Part shown: positions 42,825 through 56,000 of the stretch, one piece after another | Layout: the number at the start of each line of letters is the position of its first letter | Numbering within the stretch: the first letter of the stretch is position 1 | Source of the DNA: Cytospora piceicola | Lineage: Eukaryota > Ascomycota > Sordariomycetes > Diaporthales > Cytosporaceae | Assembly: GCA_023375675.1 (NCBI GenBank) | Contig: JALQBC010000014.1 | Span: forward strand, 682,001 to 746,000 | Length of the DNA stretch: 64,000 nt | Direction: 5' to 3' | Position numbers and translations under genes: made by a program | Notes under the pieces: generated by a model | Database searches by the model: none | What the model was told of the DNA's origin: nothing | Seen by the model: only the letters and a program-made list of their open reading frames with translations

Positions 42825-44528
42825 CTAACCGCTCTTAGCCTTCTTGCGTCCCGATTTCTTGGGTTCATCCTTCTCGGGCTGCTCTACCGGCTTAGTAGAT
42901 GTCCTCTTGCGCTTCTTGTCGGGGCTGGGCGCCGCTGCAGGTGCCGCCGGGGCGACAGCAGGCTGGGCCGGCTCAACCTCGTTCTTGCGCTTGCGGGACG
43001 CCTTGGGCTTGGGGGCCTTGGTGGCGGGCTCCTCGATGGGCTCCGGGATGGGGACACTCTCCTGCAGCTGCTCGGCAATGGCATCCTGGTCATTGGCAAG
43101 TTCGGAGTCGACACCACCGACATGAGGCATGGGGATGCTGAACTCCTCACAGTACCTGACGGCCTCCTCGTCGGTCATGTTCTTGGCGTTAGGGTTGCCA
43201 GCCTTGTAGGAGTGAACACGAGCGTTGTAGAGACGGAGGTTGTACTGGTAAGCCTGGTTCCAACCCTAGATTGCGGTGTTAGTGACAGCTGAGGATGTAG
43301 GTTGGGAGATGTGATTGGAAATAGGCATGGGGGTGGAACGGAATGAATCAAATCACTAACCAGCTTCTCCTGGGAAGACATGGAGGCCCAACGACGCTGA
43401 CCCTCATCCTGCACGGCACGCTTAGGCACGCTATCACCAAGGTCGGCAGCGATGATGGGGCGAGCAGTCTGCATGTAGAGGAAGTAGGGAGTCAAGGGAC
43501 GCTTGGGTGCGTCGGGGTCGTGCTGACGCTTCTTGCGCTCCTTCTTCTCCTCGACAGGGGGGAGGGGGATGCCGGGGACCTGGGGCATGGGCTGAAAGTT
43601 GAACATGTCGCCCAGCTGGGCAATGCCGACATCAGCGCCATCCTCAAGAAGAGTGGGCTCTCCGATCAAGAGGTTGGTCTGACGGAGATAATCAGCACTG
43701 AAAGACCGAATAAGGTCCTGAATAGTGGCCAGTCGCTGGTAGACCTGTAGTAGCTGTTAGTATCTGGAATCAAAATGATATTGTAGTCAAAGTCTCTGAA
43801 GACCAGGAGACGCAGCCCTGGTATCATCGAGGTTGCTGGGCTTCATGGTCTCGTGGAGATATACATTGGGCGCGTGCCGAGGACGCGACTCGACGCGATT
43901 CGACACAACACAATGTAAATAAAGCCGTAGTGATAGAAAGGTGAGGTGCAGGTAAGTGAAAGTTGGGTATGGTCACGTGAGACAAATGAACAAAGACAAG
44001 ACGAATTGTGAAGAGCAGAACAGGACCGTGCAAAGTGGTACAAATGTGAGAAAGAACTAGAGTGGTGATTTGTCCCCATTCAAGTGAAATCGTGACCTTG
44101 TCTCGCTGTGTGTGTGTGTAATGTTGCGTGTGATCTTGCCCGTGATGTTGTGCGTAAAGTGTAAAGTGTAATTGCGTAGAAAGTTTGAAGGTTGAAGCAA
44201 GTGAATATACACTGCTCACAACCTGCCTCAGCTGTGGTGTATTGGGAGGCGTTGATACCATGCCCATTTGACCAGGTGCTGGTACTGGTGCTGAATGTGT
44301 GGCAAGTGTTTGGGGGGTTTGGTGGAGGTTTAGAAGGAGAGGGGGGGGGGCACGGCAGGGAAATGGTACACATACGCTGTCGCGGACTCGAATGAAGTTG
44401 TCCACATCAATAACCTTGTTCTGGTGGTTGACTATGGCCATGTTGGCGATTTGTGGCATGCTGGGAGGGGCAGGAGGGCCAGCGGGTGCCAGCTGCTTCT
44501 GCTCATCTGCTTTCTTGGGGCGGGCCAT
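42825..44528 (-). CDS. HMG-box chromatin protein
   Basis: Exons 44528-44376, 43744-43361 and 43265-42825 (minus) give 325 aa, all junctions in phase 0. The first intron is about 630 bases, long for this genome, with donor GTATGT and a CTACAG acceptor after TACTAAC, the consensus branch sequence. One HMG box (about residues 122-195) runs across the last junction: DPDAPKRPLTPYFLYMQ, VQDEGQRRWASMS, then GWNQAYQYNLRLYNARVHSYKAG. A Lys/Pro/Ala-rich C-terminus with KKRKR and GRKKAK blocks supplies nuclear localisation and non-specific DNA contacts. Such proteins bend DNA and act in chromatin; a specific role is not evident. The N-terminal segment (FIRVRDSVYQRLATIQDLI) looks like a conserved helical region found in fungal HMG proteins. 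Confidence 0.88.
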
Positions 44529-47161
44529 TGTTGTTGTGCAGGTGGTTTGAGAGCTGTGTTTTTTTTTTTGGGTTGCTGTCGCGCGGGTGGTTGAGTGCAG
44601 TGGATAGATACCTGGATACACTGTCTGTCTTGTTGTTGTTGGTGGTAGTTCCAGGTGGTCTATGAGTGATGCTCTAGTGATGATAGTGATGATTGCTCTA
44701 GTATGGTGTTGGGGTGAAAGGGCCTGGGAAGGGGTGCTGGAGGTCTGGAGGTTTAGAGGTTGAAAGAGAGAAGAGTGGGAAGGGACAGGGCAGAGGCGGG
44801 CGGGGTGGGTGGTGCCGGGTTTATTGGAAATTTGGGGGGGGCCAGAGCTGCTGGCTGATTTGGGATTCGGGGGTTGCACCTGGCAGCTGGGCATCTGGGC
44901 ACCTGGGAATTTGGGTGACCCTTTTTGGTGCCCTTTTTTGGTGGTAAGGTGGCTTTTGGTGAGGGGCCTCGCCTCTGTGGAAACTGCCTAGCTGCACAGG
45001 TGACCCTTTGCTAGGCGACTGGGCGATTGGGCCAGGAGTCAATCAGTCAGCACCACAAACAACCTTGGAAGCTCTTTCAAAGTCCACTTCACCTCTAAAA
45101 CTCAAATGTCACCAGGCCTGGGGTGGTGGTTGTACTGTTTCTGCCATCTATCCACGATGCCTGGAATTAATCCCTACCAGAACACCACTTGGTCCCAAAA
45201 TCATTCACTCATCCCCTCCAGCACTCCGCCTGTATTCCAAGGTTCCTCTGAAAGGCTCCTCTAAAAACAAGCAGCGCCCAGATCGTTGCTGCGTACAATT
45301 CAGCCAACCCTCGTATCTTCCGACCTCGGGCCTCAGTTAGCATCAGCATCAAACATCAAACTGAACTCAGTGCTGCTGACTTTCACCTGTTGCTATTTTC
45401 ACCTCCCTAAGCAGTACTGGAAGAAAAAGTAACCTGGTTGACCTGATTGCCACGATGCGGCCGTCTCTATTTAACATCATCATTAGCTCATTCACCCACG
45501 TCAACACACTTCTATGAACAGCTCATCTGTGATTTCCCTACCAGTAAAAGCTACAGGTTCTTCAAAGGTTCGCTGTTAATCTACATGCGGTCCCAAAAAA
45601 TACTCCGAAACACTGCTTCTTCAGTGCACAACAGTAAGAGTCAAGACTCCCGAAAATGAGGGGCTGGGGATTCACAAGCAGCTTGGGCCAATTAGGTGGC
45701 TCAGCTGTGTTTGGCAGGGTTGCAGTGCACAGTGAGCGCTAATTCGTCAGTGTGCCGAGGGCGCGAGCTCCCCAAACTGTGGCCAGCCACAGCACCCAAC
45801 CTGCCAACCTTGGAAGCCCATTTCTTTTTTTTTACTCCACAGCGCTGGCATTGATGCTGAGAACTCTGGCAGCCTGTCAGCCTGAGGAGACGCATCTGGA
45901 GCTGCTGGCTGCTAAAAGGATCATTTCTCTACTCCAGTGGCTCCTATGCACACTCGCATGGGCTTCCATTACGGCCTGAAGCTTTGAAGCCTGCAATACA
46001 AGGACCAGCTCAGATAGCCCCTGGAGCGGTCACTGATGGACTCCATCCAGGACAATTCCAGAAAACCAACCAGTTTGGCACATGCCGAGGTGGCCTTGAT
46101 ACTGCACCACTGCACTTTGAGAAGAGACTGTTTCCTTGAGTGCCGCCCAAATGTGTAAAATCTGAAGTATTCAAGCTCCTCGATGAATGTCTTGATCTCG
46201 AGGACACTCGCAAAGAGGGGAGATGCGCAAATGTGAACCAGTATTCCAAGTCGTATGGAGGGAGAGACATGGGGAGAGAGAGAAAGAGGAGGTAGCAAGC
46301 AAGCGCACCGTTTACGTTACGTATCGCAGCGCACCTCGGCTCCTGTTGGTCTATCAAGGACAAATCACCACCACCCATCAGTGAAGGACAATGCTACTAT
46401 GTAGGTCCCCAAATACTAGTAGTCTACCATAAGCCACTCGGTGACCCGATCGATACCATACAATGATTCTACCGTCAGAGGCCTTTCTCCCCGGTAGCTG
46501 ATAAAGCCCAGGGGGCTCGACACGCGAGCCATGCGTCAAGTCCGTTGACATGTTAAGCTCGACGGCGGAGGCTAGGTTGCGGCAGCGCGCTACAGTTGCG
46601 ATCTAGGGACCCTGCACAACGACGGCAACCATGTGGAAAGCTCGGGCTGGTCCGCCTAACGGCCCGGCGGCGGCAGCTCTAGAAGGGTTTTGAAACACAA
46701 TGCGCCCGCCCGTCTGGGCTTCCCGCCAGCACTCGTCCATAGTACCGATTGCATTGCAGGTGTGTAGGGGTCCCCTCCGGTCTGCCCAGGTGATCAGCAA
46801 CCGGTAGAATTGTACCTTGTACCCTCAACTGGCTACAGAGAATGGAGCAGCTGGTTTTGTGCCGCAGGAGACAACACCATGTCTATTGGTACTAATCTCT
46901 GGTTGTCAGGCAATAGCCTACAGCCACTTCCTCCATGTCCAAAGCGCCTCGACGAAATTGTTAAGGGATATATGCTCAGTAGTGGGCAAATCAGTATACA
47001 TTGATCTCGTGAAGTGTTCGGTACGTATAGACATCCCATCCACATAAACAGGCAACTTTCAAGGCTTCTAAGGCTTCTCATAAGACTAGAATCTATTGCT
47101 GTGTCCATGAGTCAATCAGTCATTATTCAGTTCATCCTTACGACTTGTCGACTGGCATCTC
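44529..47161. other. Intergenic, 2.6 kb
   Basis: Upstream of the HMG-box gene and 3' of HET-C. The first 400 bases are G/T-rich on the plus strand with poly-T (44562-44571) and GGTGG repeats. The rest shows no recognised gene or structured RNA. Confidence 0.5.
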
Positions 47162-50003
47162 TCAAGAGAACCAACCGCCGCCGCCACCACCCTCGCGGCT
47201 CCCACGACTGCCGCGACGACCACCTCCGCGTCTCTCACCACTCCAGCCTTCTCCTTCCTCTTGCTGGCCACCTCCGTATCCGCCTCCATAGCCGCCCTCC
47301 TCACGGCCTCCACCGTAGCCACCACCGTAGCCACCCTCATCGCGGCGTTCCTCACGGCCTCCACCGTAGCCACCGCTGTAGCCACCCTCATCGCGGCGCT
47401 CCTCACGGCCTCCACCGTATCCGCCTCCATAGCCACCCTCCTCACGGCCTCCACCGTAGCCACCGCCGTAGCTACCCTCATCGCGGCGCTCCTCACGGCC
47501 TCCGCCGTAGCCACCGCCGTATCCGCCCTCGTTCTCTTGGCGGCCATGGTGTCTCCTCTCCCCACCGAAGTCCGCGCCGCCCTCCCAGCTGCGCTCCTCC
47601 GTGTGCTGACGTCCGCCGTAGGTCTCTTGGCGCCGCTCATAGCCGTAGCCTTCTTCTTGACCGCGGCCGACGTCTTGCTGCTCGTAGCGGCGGTAGTCCT
47701 CCGTCTCCCGTCCGTTGTCGTAACGCGTCTCCGTGTACTCGGCCTGCTCGTAGTTTCTCCCGCTGGAGCTCCGCCCGTACTCGGTGCGGGTCTGGCTGAC
47801 ACCACCGCCACCGGCTGAGGTGCGGTGCGGCTGGGACTCGAAGGACTCGGAGCCCTTCTGGAATGCACCCTCCAACAGAGAGCTGACGTTGCCGAAGAGG
47901 CCACCACCCTTTGTGGGCTCCTCGGAGGTTGGGAGGTTGACTTTCCCGCCGGTTGAGTTGCTGATCAGGTCGGACAGCCCACCAGTCACACCACCGATGA
48001 TAGCACCAGCTGCAGCACCAGCGATCTTGTCCTCCATGGAGTCATCCTCACCGTCGGCAAATTGCTTGTGCATGTGCAGCTTACCGCCACAGCCATGACC
48101 GTGGCCTGTGTCCTGGACGCCTTCCTTGTGGTTCTCGCCGCGCTTGACGCCGCTTCTCGACAGCTTACGCCTGTAGTCATCCTTCTCTTCGTCGGACATG
48201 TCGCTCCACCACTCCTCAACAGAGCGGAACATAAGCGTGCGGCCTTCCTGAGCGCCGTCCTCACCCATCTCGCGCTGTGCGGGATGGTGCATGACACCGC
48301 CAATAATGTGGTTGCAGAGATGCTTGATGTTGACGTTGTCGTCGTCCCAAGCCCTCATAAGCTGGGGGACAACCCAGCCGACGACACTGGCGGCGGTCTT
48401 GCCGGCAACTTCGTTGAGGATGTTGGAGAAGTGGTCCTTGGACAGCATAGAGTGTGTGGGATCCGTGCTCTCATCATCGTTGAAGACGATGTGCTGCTCA
48501 TTATCGGAGCTCTGGATGATTTCGTCGGAGCCAGTGCGCAGTTCGTTCTTGATCTGGGTAATGACGGGTACGATGAAAGGCGCGATAACAGAGAACACGA
48601 AAACCGAGAGCTGTTCCTCGAGCTGCTCGACGATCTTGGGTAGAATGGGAATCTTCTCAATAGCCTCGGTAACGCTCTTGATGATCTCGTCATGGAACTC
48701 AATCGCAGGCATAATCTGTTCGAAAACGTTCTTGACGTATAGGGTGTACTCCTCGGGGTCACGGGGCGAGACCTGCATCTGGTCCATCTGAGCAGCATTG
48801 GCATTCTGTTGGATGTTCTCCAACTTGTCCTTCTTGTTATCACCACCGAAAAGACCATCAGGAATCATGTCGAGCAGGTTGCGCAGGATGCTGGTATCGG
48901 TGTTTTGGCTCTGTTGCAGGGTGCCCTCAAGCTCCTCGATCTCGTTCTGGGTAAGCTTGTCGGACACCTCACCAGTAACGGAGTGGAGGAAGTCCACACC
49001 ACCGAAGGTGCCAGTAATGCAAGGGTAGACTCTGTGACGGGCGCCCTCGAGTTGCATCTTGGTGTCTCTGCCCACGTGGGGGAAGACTTCACTCTCACCG
49101 AGCTCAATGAGGGCAAGTTCGCAGTAGTTGCTGTGAGCGAGGAAGTCTGTGATCAACAGTTAGCACCACCTTTATGTTTCATAGTAGACGAAGATAACTT
49201 GCCCTCCAAGCAGTGGAGACCGGTTCCCATAAGTCGAAGAGCCTCGTACAGGTCTTCCTTGTTCTCCTCGCGGCGGTAGCGTCGACCGAGCGAGATACAC
49301 TTCGTGAAGAGTTTGCGAACGTGAGCGGCGCTGGTCACAATACCGAGGTTCTCATTCGCGATGTAGTTCTTCATGCCGGTCTCCTCGTCGATAGCCAGTT
49401 CAACGCTCTCGTCGACAGGTCCTCGCAGACGCTCGTCATACTGACGGGCATCCACGTTGTCAGCGTAGTTCTTGGGGTTATCGATGTGATCTAAAATCAA
49501 TGTTAGCGTTTATGGCGTGGAGGGGAATTGGGTAGTAGTACCTTCAGGCCGGTAGCAGCCCAGACGATCAGCAGTGACCTCGAACTCCTTGGAGCCGTAC
49601 CCAAAGGTCAAGAAGCCGAGAATGCAGAGCAGAAGGCGGATAGCCTCGGCAGAGACGGACTTGACAGTTCCAACGTCTATAGCCTGGGAGTAGTCGCGGA
49701 GCCAGTTGCCGAAGTAGGTGCGGGAGACCATAAGCTTGTCGAACTTCTTGCCACCAGCGGCTCGGGCCATCAGGATCTTGAGGAGAACATCTTCAATGTC
49801 TCCATGGCGCCCTGTGAAGTGAAATGGTCAGTATGGAGGCTGACGGCTGTGTGGGGGCAAGAGACGGCTGTCAGCTTACAGTTCTGGCCCTCAACCTTGG
49901 AGATACCGGCGATGTTTCCAGCTCCGAAAGCATGAGCATGCCCGGCAAAGAGGAAGAGGACAGCCAACCCCAGGAGAAGGGGAGACATGTTGAAGGAAGG
50001 CAT
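47162..50003 (-). CDS. het-c: HET-C heterokaryon-incompatibility protein homologue
   Basis: Four exons on minus: 50003-49880, 49811-49542, 49490-49203 and 49146-47162, 888 aa. A signal peptide (residues 1 to about 25, LLLGLAVLFLFAGHAHA) is followed by the HET-C core: GDIEDVLLKILMARA, YFGNWLRDYSQAIDVGTVK, GYGSKEFEVTADRLGCYRPEDHIDNPK, GIVTSAAHVRKLF, LGRRYR, CLEDFLAHSNYCELALIELGE. The third intron uses a GC-AG splice pair (donor GCAAGT); this is the only joining that restores CLED-FLAHSNY. A variable-looking stretch (about 275-350) corresponds to the region that sets allele specificity in Neurospora. The C-terminus carries six Gly/Tyr/Arg/Glu-rich repeats (768-854). In Neurospora, coexpression of unlike alleles triggers incompatibility with a partner HET-domain gene; no HET-domain gene is found in this window. 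Confidence 0.93.
47267..47527 (-). repeat. Coding minisatellite in het-c (51/39-bp units)
   Basis: Six tandem units encode GGYGGGYGGGREE, with or without RRDE, giving 51- and 39-base units plus a truncated 30-base last unit. One unit has GSY and one has GGYSGG in place of GGYGGG. Such Gly-rich repeats are expected to vary in number between strains. Confidence 0.9.
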
Positions 50004-53000
50004 AGCGATTTATGAGCTGGATCTCCGGACTGTGGTCAGATTGGCTCGAGATGGTAGGAAAGAGGTGTAGTGTGTATGTAAGCTTTCCGAGACAGGGCGA
50101 CAAACCTTATCAACCGCCCTGTTTGTCAAGGTCAAGCAGCGGTCGGAGGGGAGCTTCGTGAGACTTCAGTATTGGTAATGGCGAGGAAACGTGTCTAGCT
50201 GTGCCGTTTTCTTCTCGAGGCTGCGTATCTAAAGAGCCTCGTCCACAAATGGTTTCTTGTTGAATGCAGGAAAGGAAAAAGGAGAATTAAGAAGAGGGCG
50301 GAAGAGACAGGAAAAGGCAACGGGCCATGGAGGAAGGTCCCAGCACAGGTTGGTTAGGGGAGACCTGGGAAGAGTACAAGTGGTACTGTGGGTTGTGGTG
50401 GTCAAACGCGCCAAGACTCCATTCAGAGCTCGACTTTACGAGCTCTTGTGGAGCGAGGGGCACATTTGCGTGGATGGAGGGGTAATTTTGCAGGCACCTT
50501 GTCTGTCCTGTCAACGGGCCAAGACCTTAAAAGACGAAGCGACTGTCGTCAGCCAAGAAAAAAAAAGGGACACGGAGACTGCAGGGTTCTGGAGGTATTG
50601 GGACTCGTTTCTCTAATGGACACCGTATTGAGTACCTGGTATGTGACGCCCAACGCCGCAGTTTGCTAGGTACCAAGCACTTCTCAGCTACCGGCTTAGT
50701 AACAATGCTCAGCCGCGCTGAGGGCCCCAAATCAACTTGCTTTGCTATATTTATCTCTTAGCATGTAAATACTGTCCCACTTTGAACGCTGAGAGGCGCA
50801 GCTACCCAAAGCGATGTTTGAGCGGCACAATTGCCAACTGGCCCTGCGAAGCCAATGGAAGCAGACTCCACGAATCGATGATCAACATCATCAAGTCGGC
50901 GGTATCGAGGGGGTTATATGTACTAGGTATCCATACTATCAATGCTGTACGGATTCCCCAACGTCAACAAACGTTTCAGAAGCCGCCGGGCCGTTGCGCG
51001 CGGGAACCGTTGACTCCACACACTTCTACTTCACTTCTACACGTGTACTGTGGTAAGACCGTCGTCGTCCATGCACATATGACGATCCTGAGGGGAAACA
51101 GCATCAGACTTGACTAAAGGAGGGCGAGGTGCCAAACTTGGAGAGATATATAACCAATCCATAACGGCATCCATATACCTACCACTCTGGTAGCCTGGAT
51201 GCTCTAGTGCTCGTCGTCTTCAGTTGCGCCAATCGATACCTCGGAGCATTGAGATGTGGTCACACGTACGCGGCAGCTGTGCAATTAAAGGAACATAAAA
51301 CCAACCGGTATTCCGGAAGTGCATCAATAAGTCTGGGACCTGTGAAAGAGGGTCGTCCATATCCGAGGACGACTTTGTCAAAGTGAGCTCGTCAGCATTC
51401 CTCCGCGGGCAATTTGCGGGTAAGTTTACATGACAGGATATCAGGACCTCGATGTCCTGCTCGTCAAACGGCCGTTGTTGGCTGCCTCAAGATGGCGAAG
51501 GACCGGTTGGGTCGACTCTCAAGTCAATCAGCCTGGAGATCGGAAATACCGATGGGAAACTCATAATACTATACCAAACGCCCCGATGCGCACGCAACTC
51601 ATGTCCAACTCTCTTCTCACCGTTGAAGCTTTTGTTGTGCCCATGGTAACTGGTATGCAGATTAACGAGGGAGCCGGTGGCCTTTCAGGGAATGGGGTCG
51701 GGGTTGTCTGGTTACATACCCTTCACCAGTAGGCCGTTGGCTGAAAGGTTGAGCCAGTTGCTATACTGTCCAAACACCATCGCCCGCGGATGCTTCTCAT
51801 CTCGTGGATCTCTGTTTAGCGCGCTGTCGATGGTAGCGAGCGTCACTGAGTCGTTGACGCCCCAGAACAAGAAATGCTTGCGGACGGAGGCAAAGTTGAG
51901 CCCTCTCGCACTTGGTATCCGGTCCTGGTATCTGTCGAGAGTGCAATAGTCAGAGTGTGAAGGCGAGAAGCGAAAGAGAGGAACACAACGGAAGACGAAA
52001 CCCATAAATCAGTGCCACTGGCTCTCCAGTCCTCCTTGACCAAGATCGCATGGATCGAGTCTGCTGGAAAATAAAGCTTGGATGAGCTTCGACTGTGAAG
52101 TCAGGTAGAGGATTCAAAGCAAGTAATACTGGTACGACCCGTGTTTCGTGTTTCGCCCACCCTCGCCTGTCCACGCCGATTTTCATCCCAGCTTCCAGCT
52201 CACCCACGGCGGCACGTGCCCAGGTTCCAATCCACCAGCAGCCAACCGTGCCTTATAAACGAAACGTTTCCTTGGTTCTCTCACCGGGCGGTGGTGTAGT
52301 GGTAAAGGCGCTTGACCCTTACCAACACACCACCGCCCTGGACGCCTGAGTTCGATTACAACCGGGGCCCCCGCCCCTTTCTACCTAATGTTAACCCTCC
52401 GAGGACGTGACAGTGTCCGCCACCCCGTAACGGGAGCGTGTCTACGGCGTTCTAGGAGGTTGGTTATAACCGGGGGGCCTCCGCCCCCCGAGCCACCCAA
52501 TGTTAACCCTCGAGGCCTGGGTGAAGCTCCCTCTTGGAGACAGAGATGTAGGCCGCGTAATTGCGCGGCCGAACTCTTTTTGTCTTTCCTCTTGAATATC
52601 CATCCTTCTTTCTCCTCGTGATCTTTTTGGCATTTCTTTCAGACGTCTTCACAGGTGTCTGTTGTGCCACCTCGTCCTTCCCAGTCGCATCGTGGGACGG
52701 TGCTATGGGCCGATGCTTACCATGGTGTCGTGGTCCCGAGGAGCCATTGTGGCTAGGCCCAGTTCCTTCCCATACTGTTGATCTGTAGAAGGAAAGCTTG
52801 CTGTTGTCAATGAGGCTAGAACTACGACGGAATCTCAAGGGGTGACTTCTGCCTCCAGCCCGCTCGAAACAATGAGAAGGTCAAAGCTTGAGGTCTTCGC
52901 GTAACCGATGAGAAGCTCGTCGATGCGAAGAGAAACCATATGTACCAATCCCTTTTCCTTATGCTACCTGAAGGATTAGACGTGTTCATTGATGATAGGA

Positions 53001-56000
53001 CACTTGCCCAGGTGCTTCATGTGTGAATAGCAACGACTTATGACCACCATACAAGCCTCCTACCTAGGTATGAGATTACTCACCAAGTAGAATACTGGAT
53101 TTGCTGTTTGTGCTCCATCACTTGGACGTTCTGACGGATTCGAGGTGTCCTCCTTATTCAGAGGCTGCAAGACATCATCCAGGACCAGCCAGTCTGGACA
53201 CAGTGCAAGCTCTCAGGTCTCGCCTGGAAAGATCTCAGCTGCTTCTCACATACCAGTGAAGCAGGCTTCATGAGGTTTCACCTGTCATCAATGCGGTATA
53301 AGAGCCGGTCCCCGGTGAGACAGATGCGGCCGTTATCGTGACCAACGCCAGTGCTCAGGTAGACCTCGATGCATAGTGTAGAGTCTTCATATGTGTAGAC
53401 TTGGTAGCGGGTAGCAAATATCTTGTTATTTCTCCAACGTTCGGTGAGTTTGTGACATGTCGCTTGACGGGCTCTGCATATGCGGTGCAGACCGGTCCAC
53501 CGGTAAAAGCTCTAAAGGGGAATAGCAACCCTGGGGAAATGATGTATCCTGTTCCCTTGCCGTACGTTTCCGTAAGCACAAAGAAGGCAACTAATTGCGT
53601 ACCCCAGCTACCTGAATTGGATAAGGAGTAGCTGTGCAAGAGGGAGGCGGGGGGGGGGGGGGGATTCGGAAGTAACAGAAGCCAGACATCTGGAGAGGCG
53701 TGTAAGATTTGGCTTTGAAGGTCTCGGAGGAGTGTCACGTCGCCATCGACCTCTCGGGAGAGGCTTTGGTGGTGGCGCAGTACCGCTGGAAATTCGAGAT
53801 CATGGGCATGCTGTGTTCATGCTATCCTGCCAGCCTGCTATACAGCTTCGTGCATTAGACTGCCACCTTGCAACAGTTGATCGACGTCTCACAAGCTTGG
53901 ATTTCGAAATGCACCGAAGATTCCGAGGGAACACAACTCAGTACCGGTGGAAGGTATGTGTAGAGGAAGGTTTGGACCTTGGAGACCGGGGGGGGGGGGC
54001 TCAGATTGCTAATATTGTTGCAGATCTTCGCTATCAGTAACACAAGAGCACTTGTTCCTGAACTGCAGAATGTACGAGGAGCTGGAGCAAGGTAATGCGA
54101 TCCTCCGGACCCTAGAACAAGTAGAAAGCAGATACAGATTTCCTCACCTTGAGATTTTCACTCATACCTCGTCACTGAGCAAACTACTCAGGCACGAAGG
54201 CTCAAGCTGGCACGCCCAATTCATTGAAGACACTTCCACCTAGACAGCCTTTTGACCCCTTTTGGGAGCAACTGTCCCTTTTTCCAAAGCTTCCACCACC
54301 TCCTATCCCAATGCCGGTTACCCGTTAACCCAACGATGGATTGGTCGACCCGTTCTCTTGCATAGTGCCAACACAGCCTGGTCTCAGTCTACTGTCGAGC
54401 TGGTCAGCACCATTGCTCACAGGATTATCGTCTGGAAATTGGATAGTGCCGACGAATCCGGGTACGAGACTATGAAAATGGATTAGGCAAGGGGCATTGT
54501 CGACTGAAGGGCCCCTGCTGATGACGATGCCCACTGCCCAGGTGGTGCCGTGTTCCGCGCGACGTCCTGTGAAGTTTTCCCCCCCAGCCCATCTTCTTGT
54601 CGGCTAACACCGCGGGATCCGAAATTTCCAGGACTTGAGCGGTGCGCCTATATGTCCACGGCCATATCACTGCCCAGGTGGCCCATATTGGGCATCATAG
54701 CGGATATATGTATAGCGAGCGTGCTGGACGATTGCAAGCATTGTCATTGACATGGCCAGCATTAGTGACGTACAGGGAAACGTCAGAGAGGAGCAAGGAA
54801 AGCGTAGAAAGAGGCCGAACCGACCGAAAGATCGACTGCTATCCAGGTGGGCGGGCGTCTAGGAAAAAAAAAGTAAGACATTGGTAGTCAGGTGTTTTGG
54901 TGTCTCGGCACGGCAAAGAGCCCTGCAGACACCTATCGACCATCCCGGTGTCACTCAAAAGTTCCCAAGTGCTATCCAGCAATATGATATCGATGAGCAT
55001 CATACTCTTGATCCGGAATAAGATACATGCCGATCATCGCAGGCACCACGAGCAACACTGAATCGAAAGTCAGTGTCAGTGCTACCAGGTAGTGCCAGTG
55101 TCAGCTTTTGGTGATGCTCAAGGTTCGATAACATTGGCTTATGTGCTGTGGAAGGTGAGTGCCGATCCACATGCTAAGGTCACACAGCCAATTAGTAAAC
55201 CACCTTAGTAGAGAGCTATCCAGGTAAGCTTCAGGGCTAAGCTTCGACGCCAAGCTCCGACCTCGTGGGTCTGAGTTACCAACGGTGGACTTGGCGGGAT
55301 CAACGATGGCCGTTAGGGGCGGTCGTTAGAGCAGAAGCTTGGTAGAAGATAGAAGAAGAAGAAGCGAAGTATGGAATGACCGGGCCATGACTGAAGACAT
55401 TGGTCGTATATACGTAGATGTGCGCTGTAAGCTTTGTCATATCGCTCAACATCACACAACCAGAGGGGCCTACATGTAAGCAATACGCTGTAAAGGTCCA
55501 TACATAGTAGGTACCTAACTATACCTAGATATTATACTGAGGTCTGTTCTGACTTGGATATTCCGTAGACGCGTACGTGCGTACGAGTCACATACTATGT
55601 CGTGCATCACACCACAAACATCGACGTCAGAAGGAAAAGAAGGGTCCAGACCAGCGCCCCCTTCCCAAATGTGCAAGTTCCAAGGTTTCCCCGCGGCAGT
55701 GAGTGAAAAGGGGCCGAGGGGAAGGCTGACCGGACCAGGATGATAAAGAAGCTTTGCGCTAAGGTGATCCCCGTTCTTGGCAATGTGGGCGGGCAAAGAG
55801 CCCAAAGAGAGCTTCTCTACATACTAAACTGACTAAGTACTCGGATACTTTGTTCTTATTACTACCCACTGTTGCCCCAAAACTTAAAGTTCGTATGTCT
55901 GATTCAACATTGGACGATGTTATGTTCTGTCATGCAGCTGCTGACCTATCTAGGTGGAGAAACTCTCCAGGTACCAGCAAGTCGGTCTCGAAAGGGAACG

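Noticed and set aside
47014..47818. Ser/His/Arg- and Ala/Thr/Val-rich plus-strand frames over the het-c repeat
   Set aside because: Periodic composition simply mirrors the antisense of the Gly-rich minisatellite.
52388..52838. Short frames over the SINE-like element
   Set aside because: Composed of palindromic GC-rich sequence; explained better as a non-coding repeat.
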